From Helicobacter jaachi (GTDB taxonomy: Bacteria > Campylobacterota > Campylobacteria > Campylobacterales > Helicobacteraceae), in assembly GCF_000763135.2 (NCBI RefSeq), contig NZ_JRPR02000001.1, positions 248,001-312,000 of the forward strand: a stretch of 64,000 nucleotides of DNA. Reading direction: 5' to 3'. Below the pieces are notes generated by a model. The model made no database searches, was not told the DNA's origin, and worked only from the letters and a program-made list of their open reading frames with translations. Positions 1-8,845 of this stretch are shown piece by piece; the first letter of the stretch is position 1, and each line of letters opens with the position of its first letter. Both the position numbers and the translations under genes were made by a program.

Positions 1-450
1 AGTAAGGGCTGCTACAGAATCTATAACGATTAAATCCACAGCCCCGCTGCGTGTGAGTGTTTCTAAAATCTCTAATGCCTGCTCGCCTGTATCAGGCTGG
101 GATACAAGCAGATTTTCTGTATCCACGCCCAAACGCTTTGCATAATACACATCTAGGGCGTGCTCTGCGTCAATAAAGGCGCAAATACCGCCATTTCTTT
201 GGCATTCTGCAACAATTTGCAAGCTTAGCGTTGTTTTGCCGCTAGATTCTGGACCATAAATCTCAATAATCCTTCCTTTAGGCACGCCGCCAATGCCCAA
301 AGCCATATCAAGCCCTAGCGAGCCTGTGGAGATACTATCGATTTTCTCTACTTGTTTATCGCCTAAGCGCACCAAAGCACCCTTGCCAAATGCTTTATCG
401 ATTTGCTTGAGGGCTAGCTCTATTGCCTTTTGCTTTTTCTCATCTACCAT
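1..450 (-). CDS. recA: RecA recombinase, N-terminal 150 residues (cut by window edge)
   Basis: RecA binds single-stranded DNA as a filament, drives homologous strand exchange and triggers the SOS-type response. The minus-strand translation begins [19 protein letters not shown] and contains the Walker A loop GPESSGKTT at about residues 65-73, the FIDAEHALD segment and the Walker B region [10 protein letters not shown] near the window edge. These are diagnostic for RecA. The start is the ATG at 448-450; the rest of the gene lies outside the window to the left. It is divergent from mqnD, with about 95 bases between the two starts. Identification is certain; completeness cannot be judged. Confidence 0.97.
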   Translation of the reverse strand, partial: MVDEKKQKAIELALKQIDKAFGKGALVRLGDKQVEKIDSISTGSLGLDMALGIGGVPKGRIIEIYGPESSGKTTLSLQIVAECQRNGGICAFIDAEHALDVYYAKRLGVDTENLLVSQPDTGEQALEILETLTRSGAVDLIVIDSVAALT

Positions 451-545
451 TGTTATCCTTTTTGTGAATTACAAAATAGCGAGATTTTATCTAAGTTTGA
501 CTAAATTAACCTTATAATTTTGCGCAAAAATAGAGAGGATAAGTG

Positions 546-1403
546 ATGCTAAGTGTCGCGCATAGCCCTGATGCAGATGATTTATTTATGTATTATGCCA
601 TTGTTTTTGGGTGGGTAGATTCTACAAACTTACGTTTTAGCAATGTTGCAAAGGATATTGAGAGTTTAAATGTTGCAGCCATACGCGGTGAATATGATAT
701 TAGCGCCATTTCATTTGCCCTATATCCGCATATTGCGCAAGATTACGCGCTTTTGCGCACGGGAGTGAGCTTTGGCAATGGCTATGGACCAAAACTTATT
801 AAGCAAAAAGGTAAAAGTTTAAAGCAACATTTTAAAGTCGCGCTAAGTGGGCAGCACACGACAAATGCGATGATTTTTAAAATGGCGTATCCTCATGCGC
901 GCATTATTTATAAGCATTTTCTTGATATAGAATCTAGCGTGTTAAATGGCGAGGTAGATGCGGGCGTGCTTATTCATGAATCTATTTTAAACTTTAGCCC
1001 TAAGCTTGAGGTGGAAGCTGAAATATGGGATATTTGGCAGGATTTAAATAAACAAAATCTCCCCTTGCCTCTAGGCGGTATGGCTTTGCGCCGCTCTTTA
1101 ACGCTCACAACTGCCATAGAATGCGAGCAAATGCTCACAAAAGCTGTGCAATTAGCTGTGCATAATAAATATATCCTTAGTCAAATGTTGCTTGAGCGAG
1201 GCATTATCCGCGTGAATGAACAAGAGCTTGAGACTTATCTTAATCTTTATGCCAACGCAGATTCTATATCCATGAGTGAAATCGAGCTGCGCGCGCTAGA
1301 TAAGCTGTTTGAGCTAGGGTATAATGCGCACTTTTATCCGCAGTGTATAAATGCACAAGATTATCTTATCCCTACAGAATACACCTCTTTGCGTTTTACA
1401 TAA
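546..1403 (+). CDS. mqnD: 1,4-dihydroxy-6-naphthoate synthase (futalosine pathway)
   Basis: MqnD converts cyclic dehypoxanthine futalosine to 1,4-dihydroxy-6-naphthoate, a late step of the futalosine route to menaquinone that Helicobacter and Campylobacter use instead of the Men pathway. The 285-residue protein starts MLSVAHSPDADDLFMYYAI, the typical N-terminus of this periplasmic-binding-protein-like fold, and keeps the DISAISFALYPHIA and SFGNGYGPKL segments. Length fits the family. A GTG lies two codon positions upstream at 543, but GAGAGG at 533-538 is spaced 7 bases from the ATG at 546, so I chose the ATG. It stands alone between recA and a convergent transporter gene. The distinction from MqnA rests on the N-terminal pattern and is fairly sure. 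Confidence 0.88.
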   Translation: MLSVAHSPDADDLFMYYAIVFGWVDSTNLRFSNVAKDIESLNVAAIRGEYDISAISFALYPHIAQDYALLRTGVSFGNGYGPKLIKQKGKSLKQHFKVALSGQHTTNAMIFKMAYPHARIIYKHFLDIESSVLNGEVDAGVLIHESILNFSPKLEVEAEIWDIWQDLNKQNLPLPLGGMALRRSLTLTTAIECEQMLTKAVQLAVHNKYILSQMLLERGIIRVNEQELETYLNLYANADSISMSEIELRALDKLFELGYNAHFYPQCINAQDYLIPTEYTSLRFT

Positions 1404-1564
1404 TGTCACATAATGCCACGCTGTTGCCTTGTCTCAAAAAAAACTTCATTTTCAAAGGTTTTACATTCACAAGCCCCGTTTTAGCTTTAAAATCCTATCG
1501 CGAGGCTCTTTTATAGAATCTACCTTTAAGAAGCAAAGTTGAGCGGCGTAAGAAATGATAGAAT

Positions 1565-2617
1565 CTACTTTTTAAGCGATTGTCTTTGATAGGGCGCGAT
1601 TTGCTTGCGGTAGATTCTAAGCAGGGAGATAAAAAGTGCTGTAATGGCTGGACCGATGATAATTCCCCAGAATCCAAAGCTTGTAAGCCCGGCTAAAATA
1701 GCAAAAAAGATGAGTAGTTCATTAATATGCACCGAAGTTTTAAGCACTTTTTTATTGATAATGCCTATGAGGAATGGCTTAATGATATTATCAATAATCA
1801 CCGCGCACACAATAAGCGCATATAGGGCGATGATAAGTGCATTTTGCGTATTGCCCAAATAAAATTCATATCCAGCCAAAGGCAGCCACACTAGCCCACC
1901 GCCAACTATTGGCACGATTGATGAAAGCCCATAGAGCATACCAAAAAACACTCCATCATAGCCAAAAAACGCTATCATCACGCCAAAGGCAGCACCCTGC
2001 AGGATAATATTTACAAGCGAAGTGTAAAACACCACTTTAACTACGCTAGTTACTTCATCAAGCACATCTGCGGTTTGGATATTATCAAAAGGTATAAGCT
2101 CCATAATGTATTCATACGCCTGCTTGCCATAGAGAAAGAAAAAGAATAAAAATACCACAATAAAGCCCGTATCTATCATAAAATCTAGGCTTGATTTGCC
2201 AAGCTGTGAGCTGAAATTAAGCATATAGCTTAAAATCGATGAAGCAGAAATGCTGCTTAAAATATCGCGCAATTTAGATTCTATCTCTGGAAATGAAGTG
2301 AATAAGGATAGAATCTGCTCCTTGCTCCCATCAACAAATGCGCTAAAAGCAGTGGGATTAAGCTCGGTGGCTGTAGAAATAGTGGTTTTTATCAAAAAAA
2401 AGAGCGGCACCACAAGCAAAAGAATGAGAAAGCATACGCTAATAAGCGCGCAAATGGAAGGGTATTTAATGTATTTTGAGAGCCAATTATTTAAGCCATA
2501 AGTAGCGATATAAAGCAAAAAGGCAATAAGAATATCCATAAGATATGCCGCATATACAAAATACATCACATACGCGCTTACGCCAAACACTATCCAAAAA
2601 AATGTCATTGCTTTCAC
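1565..2617 (-). CDS. AI-2E family (PerM-type) membrane transporter
   Basis: A polytopic inner-membrane protein of the AI-2E/PerM/UPF0118 family; members export small molecules or ions, and the substrate cannot be read from sequence. The 350-residue product has hydrophobic segments close to the N-terminus (FWIVFGVSAYVMYFVYAAYL, then LISVCFLILLLVVPLFFLI), a central soluble region rich in Ser and Thr, and a C-terminal set including GGGLVWLPLA and GIIIGPAITAL, the usual family layout. An open frame extends to 2716, but a GTG at 2615-2617 is preceded by AAGGAG with 5-base spacing, so that start was chosen. It diverges from metY across a region carrying an inverted TACAATATGTA repeat. It ends head-on against mqnD. 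Confidence 0.82.
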   Translation of the reverse strand: MKAMTFFWIVFGVSAYVMYFVYAAYLMDILIAFLLYIATYGLNNWLSKYIKYPSICALISVCFLILLLVVPLFFLIKTTISTATELNPTAFSAFVDGSKEQILSLFTSFPEIESKLRDILSSISASSILSYMLNFSSQLGKSSLDFMIDTGFIVVFLFFFFLYGKQAYEYIMELIPFDNIQTADVLDEVTSVVKVVFYTSLVNIILQGAAFGVMIAFFGYDGVFFGMLYGLSSIVPIVGGGLVWLPLAGYEFYLGNTQNALIIALYALIVCAVIIDNIIKPFLIGIINKKVLKTSVHINELLIFFAILAGLTSFGFWGIIIGPAITALFISLLRIYRKQIAPYQRQSLKK

Positions 2618-2698
2618 TCTTGCTCCTTGCGCGAATAAATAGGCAAAATTGTAGCAGATTCTGTAAATAATCGCATATTTTTTACAAAAAATTGAAAA

Positions 2699-2768
2699 TA
2701 CAATATGTATTTGCAAAAAAGTAACATTGCTCTATATTTTTTGCAATATTTTTAAAATACATATTGTA
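2699..2768. promoter_or_regulatory. Inverted 14-bp repeat, candidate methionine operator upstream of metY
   Basis: TACAATATGTATTT at 2699-2712 and its exact reverse complement AAATACATATTGTA at 2755-2768 lie 42 bases apart in the metY upstream region. The core TACATATTGTA ends 54 bases before the metY start codon. The same 11-mer is found at 45196-45206, ending 50 bases before the metE start. A shared motif at a similar promoter distance ahead of two unlinked methionine genes suggests a common regulator binding site. This is inference: no regulator is identified. The left copy also faces the divergent transporter gene. Confidence 0.5.
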
Positions 2769-2821
2769 ATCTTATTTTTTTGTGATAGTATCCCTTAAAA
2801 TTTATTTTCAAAGGATACAAC

Positions 2822-4111
2822 ATGGCAAATTTACCTCATAATAATTTTTCACAAGACACACTTGCGTTACACGCGGGCTATCATTATGATTCACAGCGCA
2901 CAATGAGCGTGCCAATCTATCAAAGCACAGCTTATAGTTTTGAAAGTCTCGCTCAAGCCGCTGCACGCTTTGGTTTAAAGGAATTAGGCAATATCTACAC
3001 GCGTTTATCTAATCCTACCACCGATGTGCTAGGCGCGCGCTTAGCAGCAGTAGAGGGGGGAGTGTTTGGCGTGCCTACAGCAAGCGGAACGGCAGCTATT
3101 TTTTATGCGATTGTTAATTGCGCGCAAGCGGGCGATAATATCGTGTATGCTAATAAAATTTATGGCGGCACGCAAACGCTTTTTGTGCATACCTTGAAGC
3201 GATTTAATATAGAGGCTAGGGTGTTTGATATTGATAATATCGAGGCTAGTTTAGAATCTGCGATAGATTCTAACACAAAGGCTATCTTTTTTGAGAGCAT
3301 TTCTAATCCTCAAATTAGTATCGCTGATACAGAGCTTATCACGCGCATTGCTAAGAAACATAAAATCATTAGCATTTGTGATAATACCGTTGCTACAGCG
3401 TTTTTGCATAAGCCTTTTGCCTATGGTGTGGATATTAGCGTGCATAGTTTGAGTAAGTATGTAAATGGGCAAGGCAGCGCGCTAGGTGGGGCAATCATAG
3501 AGCGTGCGGGCTTAAATGAGCTTATTAAAAATAATCCACGCTATCCAGCGTTTAATACCCCTGATGAAAGCTATCATGGGCTTATCTATGCGGATTTGCC
3601 CTTGCCTATTTTCAGCATTCGCATTCTTACAGAGTGGCTAAGGAATGTGGGCGCGACACTCTCTCCACATTCTGCGTGGATTTTACTGCAGGGCTTAGAG
3701 ACTTTAGAGCTACGCATAAAGCGGCATTCAAGCAGTGCGCTTAAAATTGCAGAATTTTTAGAATCTCACCCAAAAGTGAAAAGCGTCTCCTATCCCGCAC
3801 TCTCAAGCAATCCTTACAAAAAATTGCTTACAAAATATTACACAGATGCGCAAGCCTCTGGGCTTATTAGCTTTGAGGCTAAAAGTTTTGAAGACGCGCA
3901 ACACATTTGCAATAGCACGCATATTTTTGCTATGGTGGTAAATATTGGCGATTCAAAATCGCTCATCATTCACCCTGCCTCCACGACGCATTCTCAACTA
4001 AGCACTCAAGAGCTGCAAAGCGCTGGAATTACGCCCTGCACGGTGAGGCTAAGCATTGGTTTAGAATCTGCAGATGATTTAATCAATGATTTAAAGCAAG
4101 CCTTAGGTTAG
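2822..4111 (+). CDS. metY: O-acetylhomoserine sulfhydrylase (PLP enzyme)
   Basis: MetY makes homocysteine directly from O-acetylhomoserine and sulfide with a pyridoxal-phosphate cofactor, in the cytoplasm. The 429-residue product matches the Cys/Met metabolism PLP family: YIYTRLSNPTT-type N-terminal region (here IYTRLSNPTTDVL), VEGGVFGVPTASGTAAI, the DNTVAT loop, and the cofactor lysine in HSLSKYVNGQGSALGG. The length of about 430 is that of O-acetylhomoserine sulfhydrylases rather than of the shorter cystathionine enzymes. The partner metA follows 180 bases downstream and makes the substrate. The stop codon TAG at 4109-4111 is part of the TAGATTCTA boundary of repeat element A. AAAGGATACAAC precedes the start. 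Confidence 0.93.
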   Translation: MANLPHNNFSQDTLALHAGYHYDSQRTMSVPIYQSTAYSFESLAQAAARFGLKELGNIYTRLSNPTTDVLGARLAAVEGGVFGVPTASGTAAIFYAIVNCAQAGDNIVYANKIYGGTQTLFVHTLKRFNIEARVFDIDNIEASLESAIDSNTKAIFFESISNPQISIADTELITRIAKKHKIISICDNTVATAFLHKPFAYGVDISVHSLSKYVNGQGSALGGAIIERAGLNELIKNNPRYPAFNTPDESYHGLIYADLPLPIFSIRILTEWLRNVGATLSPHSAWILLQGLETLELRIKRHSSSALKIAEFLESHPKVKSVSYPALSSNPYKKLLTKYYTDAQASGLISFEAKSFEDAQHICNSTHIFAMVVNIGDSKSLIIHPASTTHSQLSTQELQSAGITPCTVRLSIGLESADDLINDLKQALG

Positions 4112-4263
4112 ATTCTATAAATTTCCGCGCTGTTGCTTTTTGTAAAAAAGCCGCGCGGTCTTACAATTTCACGGCAAAGCCGCGAATTTGTGCCCTCAAA
4201 GTATAAAGTTATAGCTGCTTTAAGCATCTATCAACTTGTTTTTTGAGGTTAGATTCTATAAAT
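4109..4263 (-). repeat. Structured interspersed repeat, copy A
   Basis: About 155 bases between metY and metA, one of five related intergenic elements. The element is written on the minus strand. In that orientation the order is: AAGTTGATAG...CTATAACTT hairpin, conserved ATAACTTTATACTTTGAGG, a TTT-loop hairpin (GCGGC/GCCGT), then CCGCGC/GCGCGG enclosing a GCTTTTT/AAAAAGC hairpin with an AACA bulge. On the plus strand the AAGTTATAG...CTATCAACTT hairpin is followed by GTTTTTT, which resembles an intrinsic terminator. Both ends carry AATTTATAGAATCTAACCT as an 18-19 bp direct repeat. The element's edge supplies the metY stop codon. Confidence 0.75.
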
Positions 4264-4293
4264 TGCCGCACATTTAATCACATAGGAGCGATT

Positions 4294-5175
4294 ATGCCAC
4301 TTGTCATACCCGAAGATATACCCGCTTATACATTTTTGCACCAAAATGCGTTTATTATGGGTGCCAAGCGGGCGCAACATCAAGATATTAGAACATTAGA
4401 AGTATTAATCATTAATTTAATGCCAAGCAAAATTGAAACAGAAAATCAGATTCTATCACTACTTGCTAATTCGCCCCTGCAGGTGAATATCACGCTGCTT
4501 GCTACGGCTAGTTATATCGGCACAAATACGCCAAGAAGCCATTTGGAGCGATTTTATGTAAATTTTAGCGATATTAAGGGGCGTAATTTTGATGGCGCTA
4601 TTGTTACAGGCGCGCCCATTGAGCATTTAGCATTTGAGGAAGTTGCCTACTGGCAGGAGCTTTCTCACATTATGGATTATTTAAAGCTGCATTGCACAAG
4701 CACGCTCTATCTCTGCTGGGGCGCAATGGCTGGGCTGTATCATTTTCATAAAATTGCAAAAGTCTCCCTGCCTCAAAAGATTTTTGGCATATTTTCTCAT
4801 TATATTGTGCAAAATGATTTACTCCTTAGCGGCTTAGATGAAATCATTAAAATCCCTCACTCAAGGCATTCTGGCATTGATGAGGCACAGGCTAGAAATT
4901 CTGGGCTTAAAATCTTGCTAGAAGGCGATATGTGCGGCATTAGCGCGCTGAAAGATGAGAAAGATTTTTTTATCCTAGCCCACCCCGAATATGCCAAAAA
5001 CACGCTTTTATTAGAATATGAGCGCGATAAGCAAAAGGGCTTAGAGATTGCGCCTCCGCTGCATTATTTAAACGATGAGGGCGTGCCTGTGCTTACTTGG
5101 AAATCAAGTGCGAGTATGATTTTTTCAAATTGGCTTAACTTTTCTGTGTATCAAGATTCTCCTTTTATTTTATAA
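4294..5175 (+). CDS. metA: Homoserine O-acetyltransferase (MetA family)
   Basis: This enzyme activates homoserine by acylation, the first committed step of methionine synthesis. The 293-residue product shows the MetA/HTS fold: MPLVIPEDIPAY start, LEVLIINLMPSKIETE, the nucleophile Cys141 in LYLCWGAMAGLYH, and the HPEY block. In this family the residue at E. coli position 111 sets the acyl donor: Gly gives succinyl-CoA, Glu gives acetyl-CoA. Here the segment is GAPIE with Glu110, which predicts acetyl-CoA, in agreement with the neighbouring metY that needs O-acetylhomoserine. An open frame continues upstream to 4243 into repeat A, but AGGAG at 4284-4288, 5 bases before the ATG at 4294, sets the start. 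The existing gene name metA is kept although the product is an acetyltransferase. Confidence 0.93.
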   Translation: MPLVIPEDIPAYTFLHQNAFIMGAKRAQHQDIRTLEVLIINLMPSKIETENQILSLLANSPLQVNITLLATASYIGTNTPRSHLERFYVNFSDIKGRNFDGAIVTGAPIEHLAFEEVAYWQELSHIMDYLKLHCTSTLYLCWGAMAGLYHFHKIAKVSLPQKIFGIFSHYIVQNDLLLSGLDEIIKIPHSRHSGIDEAQARNSGLKILLEGDMCGISALKDEKDFFILAHPEYAKNTLLLEYERDKQKGLEIAPPLHYLNDEGVPVLTWKSSASMIFSNWLNFSVYQDSPFIL

Positions 5176-5211
5176 TAACCTTTTGCTTTTTATAAATTTG
5201 AAAGGATAAAT

Positions 5212-6030
5212 ATGGCGCATTTAGCGGGTTTAAGCCATTTGGAGCAAGGCATAAGGGTAAAGGATATATATGAGCTGTGCGATAGCATTTCGCCCTTTCA
5301 CACGCAGCAGTCATGGGATAATAGCGGCTTAAATATTGGTAGTTTAGATTCTGTATGTGAGCAAATAGTGGTGTGCCTTGAAGTGAGTATGCCCCTAGCG
5401 CACGCACTAAAGCCAAATACGCTAGTTATTAGCCATCACCCCTTGCTTTTTCGCCCGATAAATACCTTTGATACACAATCCTATCCGTGCAATATCGCTG
5501 CTATTTTAGTGCGCAAAAACTGCACGCTTTTAAGCCTGCATACGCATTTTGATATATCTCATCTTAATGCCTACCTTACGCATAATGTGCTGCAGTGGCG
5601 GGATTTTGTGCAAGATAATTTTTTTATGTATGGCACACTGCCGCCACAGCCATTGCATAAGCTTGCCCAGTATGTGCGCACTAAACTTAATAGCGAGCAT
5701 ATAAGTTATGTTGTGGGCGATGATGTGGCGCATTTGGGCGTAGATTCTATACAGAATCTAAAAGCACATAAAGTGAGTGAAATTTATGTCGTATGCGGCA
5801 GTGGCTGCTCGCTACTCTCTCACATTAAGCCTAGCGCGGAAGTTTGCTTTATCACAAGCGATGTAAAGCACCATGATGCGATGATTGCTAAGAGTATGGG
5901 CATAAGTCTTATTGATATGGGGCATTATGAGAGTGAAAAGTATTTTGTAGAAATTTTTAAATCTATTTTGCAAAATGCAGGATATAACGCTATAATTGCG
6001 GACTGCAAAAATCCATTCTGTGTTTGCTAG
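5212..6030 (+). CDS. Nif3-like dinuclear metal-centre protein
   Basis: Member of the Nif3/YbgI family, sometimes labelled GTP cyclohydrolase 1 type 2; its physiological reaction is unsettled. The 272-residue protein contains the metal-binding elements of the family: ISHHPLLFRP near residues 75-84, HTHFDISHLNAY near 110-121 and, near the C-terminus, ITSDVKHHDA and DMGHYESEKYFVE. AAAGGATAAAT precedes the ATG. The downstream gene flgZ starts 25 bases after the stop, and the pair is followed by waaA, a gene order I know from H. pylori (HP0959-HP0958-HP0957), which supports orthology. Function remains general. Confidence 0.85.
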   Translation: MAHLAGLSHLEQGIRVKDIYELCDSISPFHTQQSWDNSGLNIGSLDSVCEQIVVCLEVSMPLAHALKPNTLVISHHPLLFRPINTFDTQSYPCNIAAILVRKNCTLLSLHTHFDISHLNAYLTHNVLQWRDFVQDNFFMYGTLPPQPLHKLAQYVRTKLNSEHISYVVGDDVAHLGVDSIQNLKAHKVSEIYVVCGSGCSLLSHIKPSAEVCFITSDVKHHDAMIAKSMGISLIDMGHYESEKYFVEIFKSILQNAGYNAIIADCKNPFCVC

Positions 6031-6055
6031 ATTCTATAAACCACAAAGGAAACCC

Positions 6056-6805
6056 ATGAATAAGCATTTAGAAGAACTCATACAAGTAGCTAATCTTGAT
6101 AAGCAAATTGATGACTTAGAGCCTAAGATTCACCAAGTGCGCCATGAGCTTGATGAAAAAATTAAGCAAAAAGAGAAGATTATTAAAACCACCCAATCGC
6201 TCAATCAAGAAGCCCATAGTATTGACCTTGAAATCGCTCATCATGAGCGCAATATCCAAGATGCCTCCACTAAGCTTGAGCAGATTGCCAAAAAGCAAAA
6301 AGAAGTCAAGACAGAAAAAGAAATGCGCGCTTTAGATGTAGAATCTGATATTGCTAAAGAAAATATGACGCATTCAAATAATGAAATTGCCCGCCTTGAG
6401 GCGCTAAAGGCTACTAAACTTGAGGAAAAAAACTCCTTTAGCCCAAAGCTTGAGGAGTTAGAGGGCTTAATCAAAGGGCTTGAGGAAAAAACGCAAAGCC
6501 AAGTGCAAGAGATTAAAAAAGCCCAAGAGGAGCTATTCCACCAAAAAGAAGCGCTTGTGGCTAAAATGGATAGCAAAATCACTAGTTTTTATGCCAAAAT
6601 TAGGCGTTGGGCGAAAAATACAAGCGTAGTTTCTGTGTTTAAGCAAGCCTGCGGAGGCTGCTTTATTAAGCTTAATGACACGATTTATAATGAAATTTGT
6701 AAGGGCAATGATATTATTAACTGCCCACATTGCGGGCGAATCCTCTATATGCCAAAGCCACAAAAAGCGTCTAAAAGCGAAGAAAAGGCAAAAGCAAAGG
6801 CTTAG
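6056..6805 (+). CDS. flgZ: Coiled-coil zinc-ribbon protein, RpoN-stabilising chaperone (HP0958 type)
   Basis: The H. pylori counterpart HP0958 (FlgZ) binds and stabilises the sigma factor RpoN and is needed for flagellar gene expression. The 249-residue product has a long, highly charged heptad-like coiled coil from about residue 5 to 180, then RRWAKNTSVVSV and a C-terminal zinc ribbon with QACGGCF and NCPHCGRIL, i.e. two CxxC pairs. The open frame begins at 5996, overlapping nif3, but AAAGGAAACCC before the ATG at 6056 and the MNKHLEELIQVANLDKQID start matching the homologue decide the start. It is followed at 6 bases by waaA, so probably cotranscribed. Confidence 0.92.
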   Translation: MNKHLEELIQVANLDKQIDDLEPKIHQVRHELDEKIKQKEKIIKTTQSLNQEAHSIDLEIAHHERNIQDASTKLEQIAKKQKEVKTEKEMRALDVESDIAKENMTHSNNEIARLEALKATKLEEKNSFSPKLEELEGLIKGLEEKTQSQVQEIKKAQEELFHQKEALVAKMDSKITSFYAKIRRWAKNTSVVSVFKQACGGCFIKLNDTIYNEICKGNDIINCPHCGRILYMPKPQKASKSEEKAKAKA

Positions 6806-6811
6806 ACAAAA

Positions 6812-8089
6812 ATGGCGCGAGTATCTCATAAAAAGCACATTTCTGCGCCCACTTTCCCATTTTTTTATTTCCTATCATGCTTGCTGCTTTATGTGCTTGC
6901 CTTGCCGCTTTTATTTGCTAGCTCGCTGCGCCCAAAGCACAAGTATTCTCTCCCAGCGCGCTTTTTCCCTCCGCAATGTTTAAAAGGGCTAGATTGCGAG
7001 CCACATTTGTGGTTTCACGCCTGCTCATTTGGCGAGATAAGGTCTTTAGAGCCCATTATTAAAGCCCTAGATTCTATAAATCATACAGAATCTACAGAAT
7101 CTAAGCGCACTATTTTAATCACCACTATCACGCACACAGGCTTTGAGGAAGCCAAAAAACTCTATCAAAGCCCAGATTCTAAAATCCGCGTATGCGTGCG
7201 CTACCTGCCTTTTGAAATATTTCTGCCCTTGTGGATAAAGTCTTGTCGCCATCTCCAAGCGCTCATCGTTACAGAAGCGGAGATGTGGAAAATGCTTTTT
7301 TATGTGGGCAAAGTGTGCAAGGCGCGCACATTTCTTATAAATGCGCGCATTTCTAATCGCTCGCTTAAAAGTTACCAGCGCTTTAAAGGATTATATGCAA
7401 GCATTTTTGCGCTTATTGATGAGGTGCTAGCCCAAAGCCAGATGGATAAAGAGCGGCTAGAGGATTTGGGCGCTAAACATATAAGCGTCTTTGGGAATCT
7501 AAAAACGCTTAATACCCCAGTGCTTAGCGCTCATTACACTAAGCCTAAGCGCATAGTTTTTACAGCGGCAAGCACGCATAGGGGTGAAGAGAAGCTCATT
7601 TTGCAAGCCTTTCAAAGCCTTTATGAGCGTTATCAAAATACAGAATCTAAGCCGCTCTTGCTCCTTGCACCGCGCCACCCGGAGCGATTTCAAGAAGTCT
7701 ATGAAGTAGCCCAAAGCTTTTATCCGCGCACGACACTTTTTTCGCAAACAAACTTAGAGCCAGCCCATGAAGTTATCTTAATTGACGCGCTAGGCGAGCT
7801 TAATAATCTCTATGCTATAAGCGATGTAGTCATACTTGGTGGGAGTTTTGTGCAAAATGTAGGCGGACATAATCCGCTTGAGCCAGCATTTTTTCACACC
7901 AAACTTATAAGCGGGGAGCATATTTTTAACCAATACGCGCTTTTTGAGGCGGTTACAAACTATGTGCTAATCCCACCACAGAGCCTTAAGGACACACTTT
8001 TGCGATGGGAGCAGCTGCCTCAAAGTGCGTGTAATCAGGCAAGTAGCGATAAACTTTCTACACTTATACATAAAATCACCCATACATAG
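6812..8089 (+). CDS. waaA: 3-deoxy-D-manno-octulosonic acid transferase
   Basis: WaaA (KdtA) transfers Kdo from CMP-Kdo to the lipid A precursor at the inner face of the cytoplasmic membrane, the first step of lipopolysaccharide core assembly. The 425-residue protein has one N-terminal hydrophobic anchor (FFYFLSCLLLYVLALPLLF), the acceptor-side motif HACSFGEIRS, SRSLKSYQRF-like NARISNRSLKSYQRF, and the C-terminal GGSFVQNVGGHNPLEPA that binds the nucleotide sugar. An unusual Ser/Thr/Glu stretch SINHTESTESKRT near residues 88-100 is encoded by three consecutive copies of the AGATTCT/AGAATCT motif. Spacing to flgZ and the following gene is short, so it is likely in an operon. Confidence 0.92.
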   Translation: MARVSHKKHISAPTFPFFYFLSCLLLYVLALPLLFASSLRPKHKYSLPARFFPPQCLKGLDCEPHLWFHACSFGEIRSLEPIIKALDSINHTESTESKRTILITTITHTGFEEAKKLYQSPDSKIRVCVRYLPFEIFLPLWIKSCRHLQALIVTEAEMWKMLFYVGKVCKARTFLINARISNRSLKSYQRFKGLYASIFALIDEVLAQSQMDKERLEDLGAKHISVFGNLKTLNTPVLSAHYTKPKRIVFTAASTHRGEEKLILQAFQSLYERYQNTESKPLLLLAPRHPERFQEVYEVAQSFYPRTTLFSQTNLEPAHEVILIDALGELNNLYAISDVVILGGSFVQNVGGHNPLEPAFFHTKLISGEHIFNQYALFEAVTNYVLIPPQSLKDTLLRWEQLPQSACNQASSDKLSTLIHKITHT

Positions 8090-8107
8090 AATCTGTGAGG
8101 GGAATTT

Positions 8108-8845
8108 ATGAAAGATATTGCAACTGATAAAGCCTACAAAGTCCTAGCGCGCGCGCATAATCTCTCGCATAAAGAAGCTAAAAGCCTCATTGATAAATCC
8201 CTCGTGCTAAGCGGAGGGAGAAAACTGCACATCGCGCGCCTTGAAATCCCAACAAACAGCACTTTTGAGATTCTAAAGCCCCCAAAGCCGCATATTATTT
8301 TTGAAGATGAGCATATTCTAGCTATCAATAAGCCGCCGTTTATAGAATCTTATGAGTTAAGCGATATGTTTGCGGGCTGGACTTTACTGCACAGGCTTGA
8401 TAGAGAGACAAGCGGAGTGATTTTACTCATTAAAGACAAAAGTGAGTTTGAAAAACAAGCAAAGCAAGCCTTTAAAAATCAAGCTGTGTATAAAGAATAT
8501 ATCTGCCTTGTGCATGGTATGCTTGCAGATTCTATAACGATTAATAAACCCATTTCCACCATAAAAAAGGGCTTTGCCAAATCGCGCATTGATAAAAATG
8601 GGCTAAGCGCTAGCACGCAGCTCACTCCCCTTAGCATTATAGGTAAAAAAACGCTTTTGCAAGCTATTATCCACACTGGGCGCACGCACCAAATCCGTGT
8701 GCATTGTCAAAGTATCAATCACCCCATTTTAGGCGATAGAATCTATGGCAAGCCTGATAGCGCCAAACGCCTTATGCTACACGCGCACAAAATCGCGCTT
8801 TTAGGGTATGAGTTTAGCGCGCCATTGCCCAAAGAGTTTGATTAA
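8108..8845 (+). CDS. RluA-family RNA pseudouridine synthase
   Basis: Isomerises specific uridines in rRNA or tRNA to pseudouridine. The 245-residue product carries the catalytic motif LLHRLDRETSGVILLIKDK with the essential Asp, the EYICLVHG strand and the GRTHQIRVHCQSINHPILGD signature of the RluA/RluC/RluD family. An S4-like N-terminal segment (SHKEAKSLIDKSLVLSGGRKL) precedes the catalytic domain. In H. pylori a gene of this family follows waaA, as here. The target site cannot be read from sequence. The stop overlaps the next start by one base (TAATG). Confidence 0.88.
   Translation: MKDIATDKAYKVLARAHNLSHKEAKSLIDKSLVLSGGRKLHIARLEIPTNSTFEILKPPKPHIIFEDEHILAINKPPFIESYELSDMFAGWTLLHRLDRETSGVILLIKDKSEFEKQAKQAFKNQAVYKEYICLVHGMLADSITINKPISTIKKGFAKSRIDKNGLSASTQLTPLSIIGKKTLLQAIIHTGRTHQIRVHCQSINHPILGDRIYGKPDSAKRLMLHAHKIALLGYEFSAPLPKEFD

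Noticed and set aside
4243-4293. Longer metA start at 4243
   Set aside because: The extension lies in repeat A, has no ribosome site, and the family N-terminus MPLVIPEDIPAY begins at 4294.
4112-4293. SAM riboswitch or T-box ahead of metA
   Set aside because: The sequence is explained by structured repeat A, which also occurs at loci unrelated to methionine.
6144-6582. Additional frames inside flgZ on both strands
   Set aside because: They are shadows of the Lys/Glu-rich coiled-coil coding sequence and lack ribosome sites.
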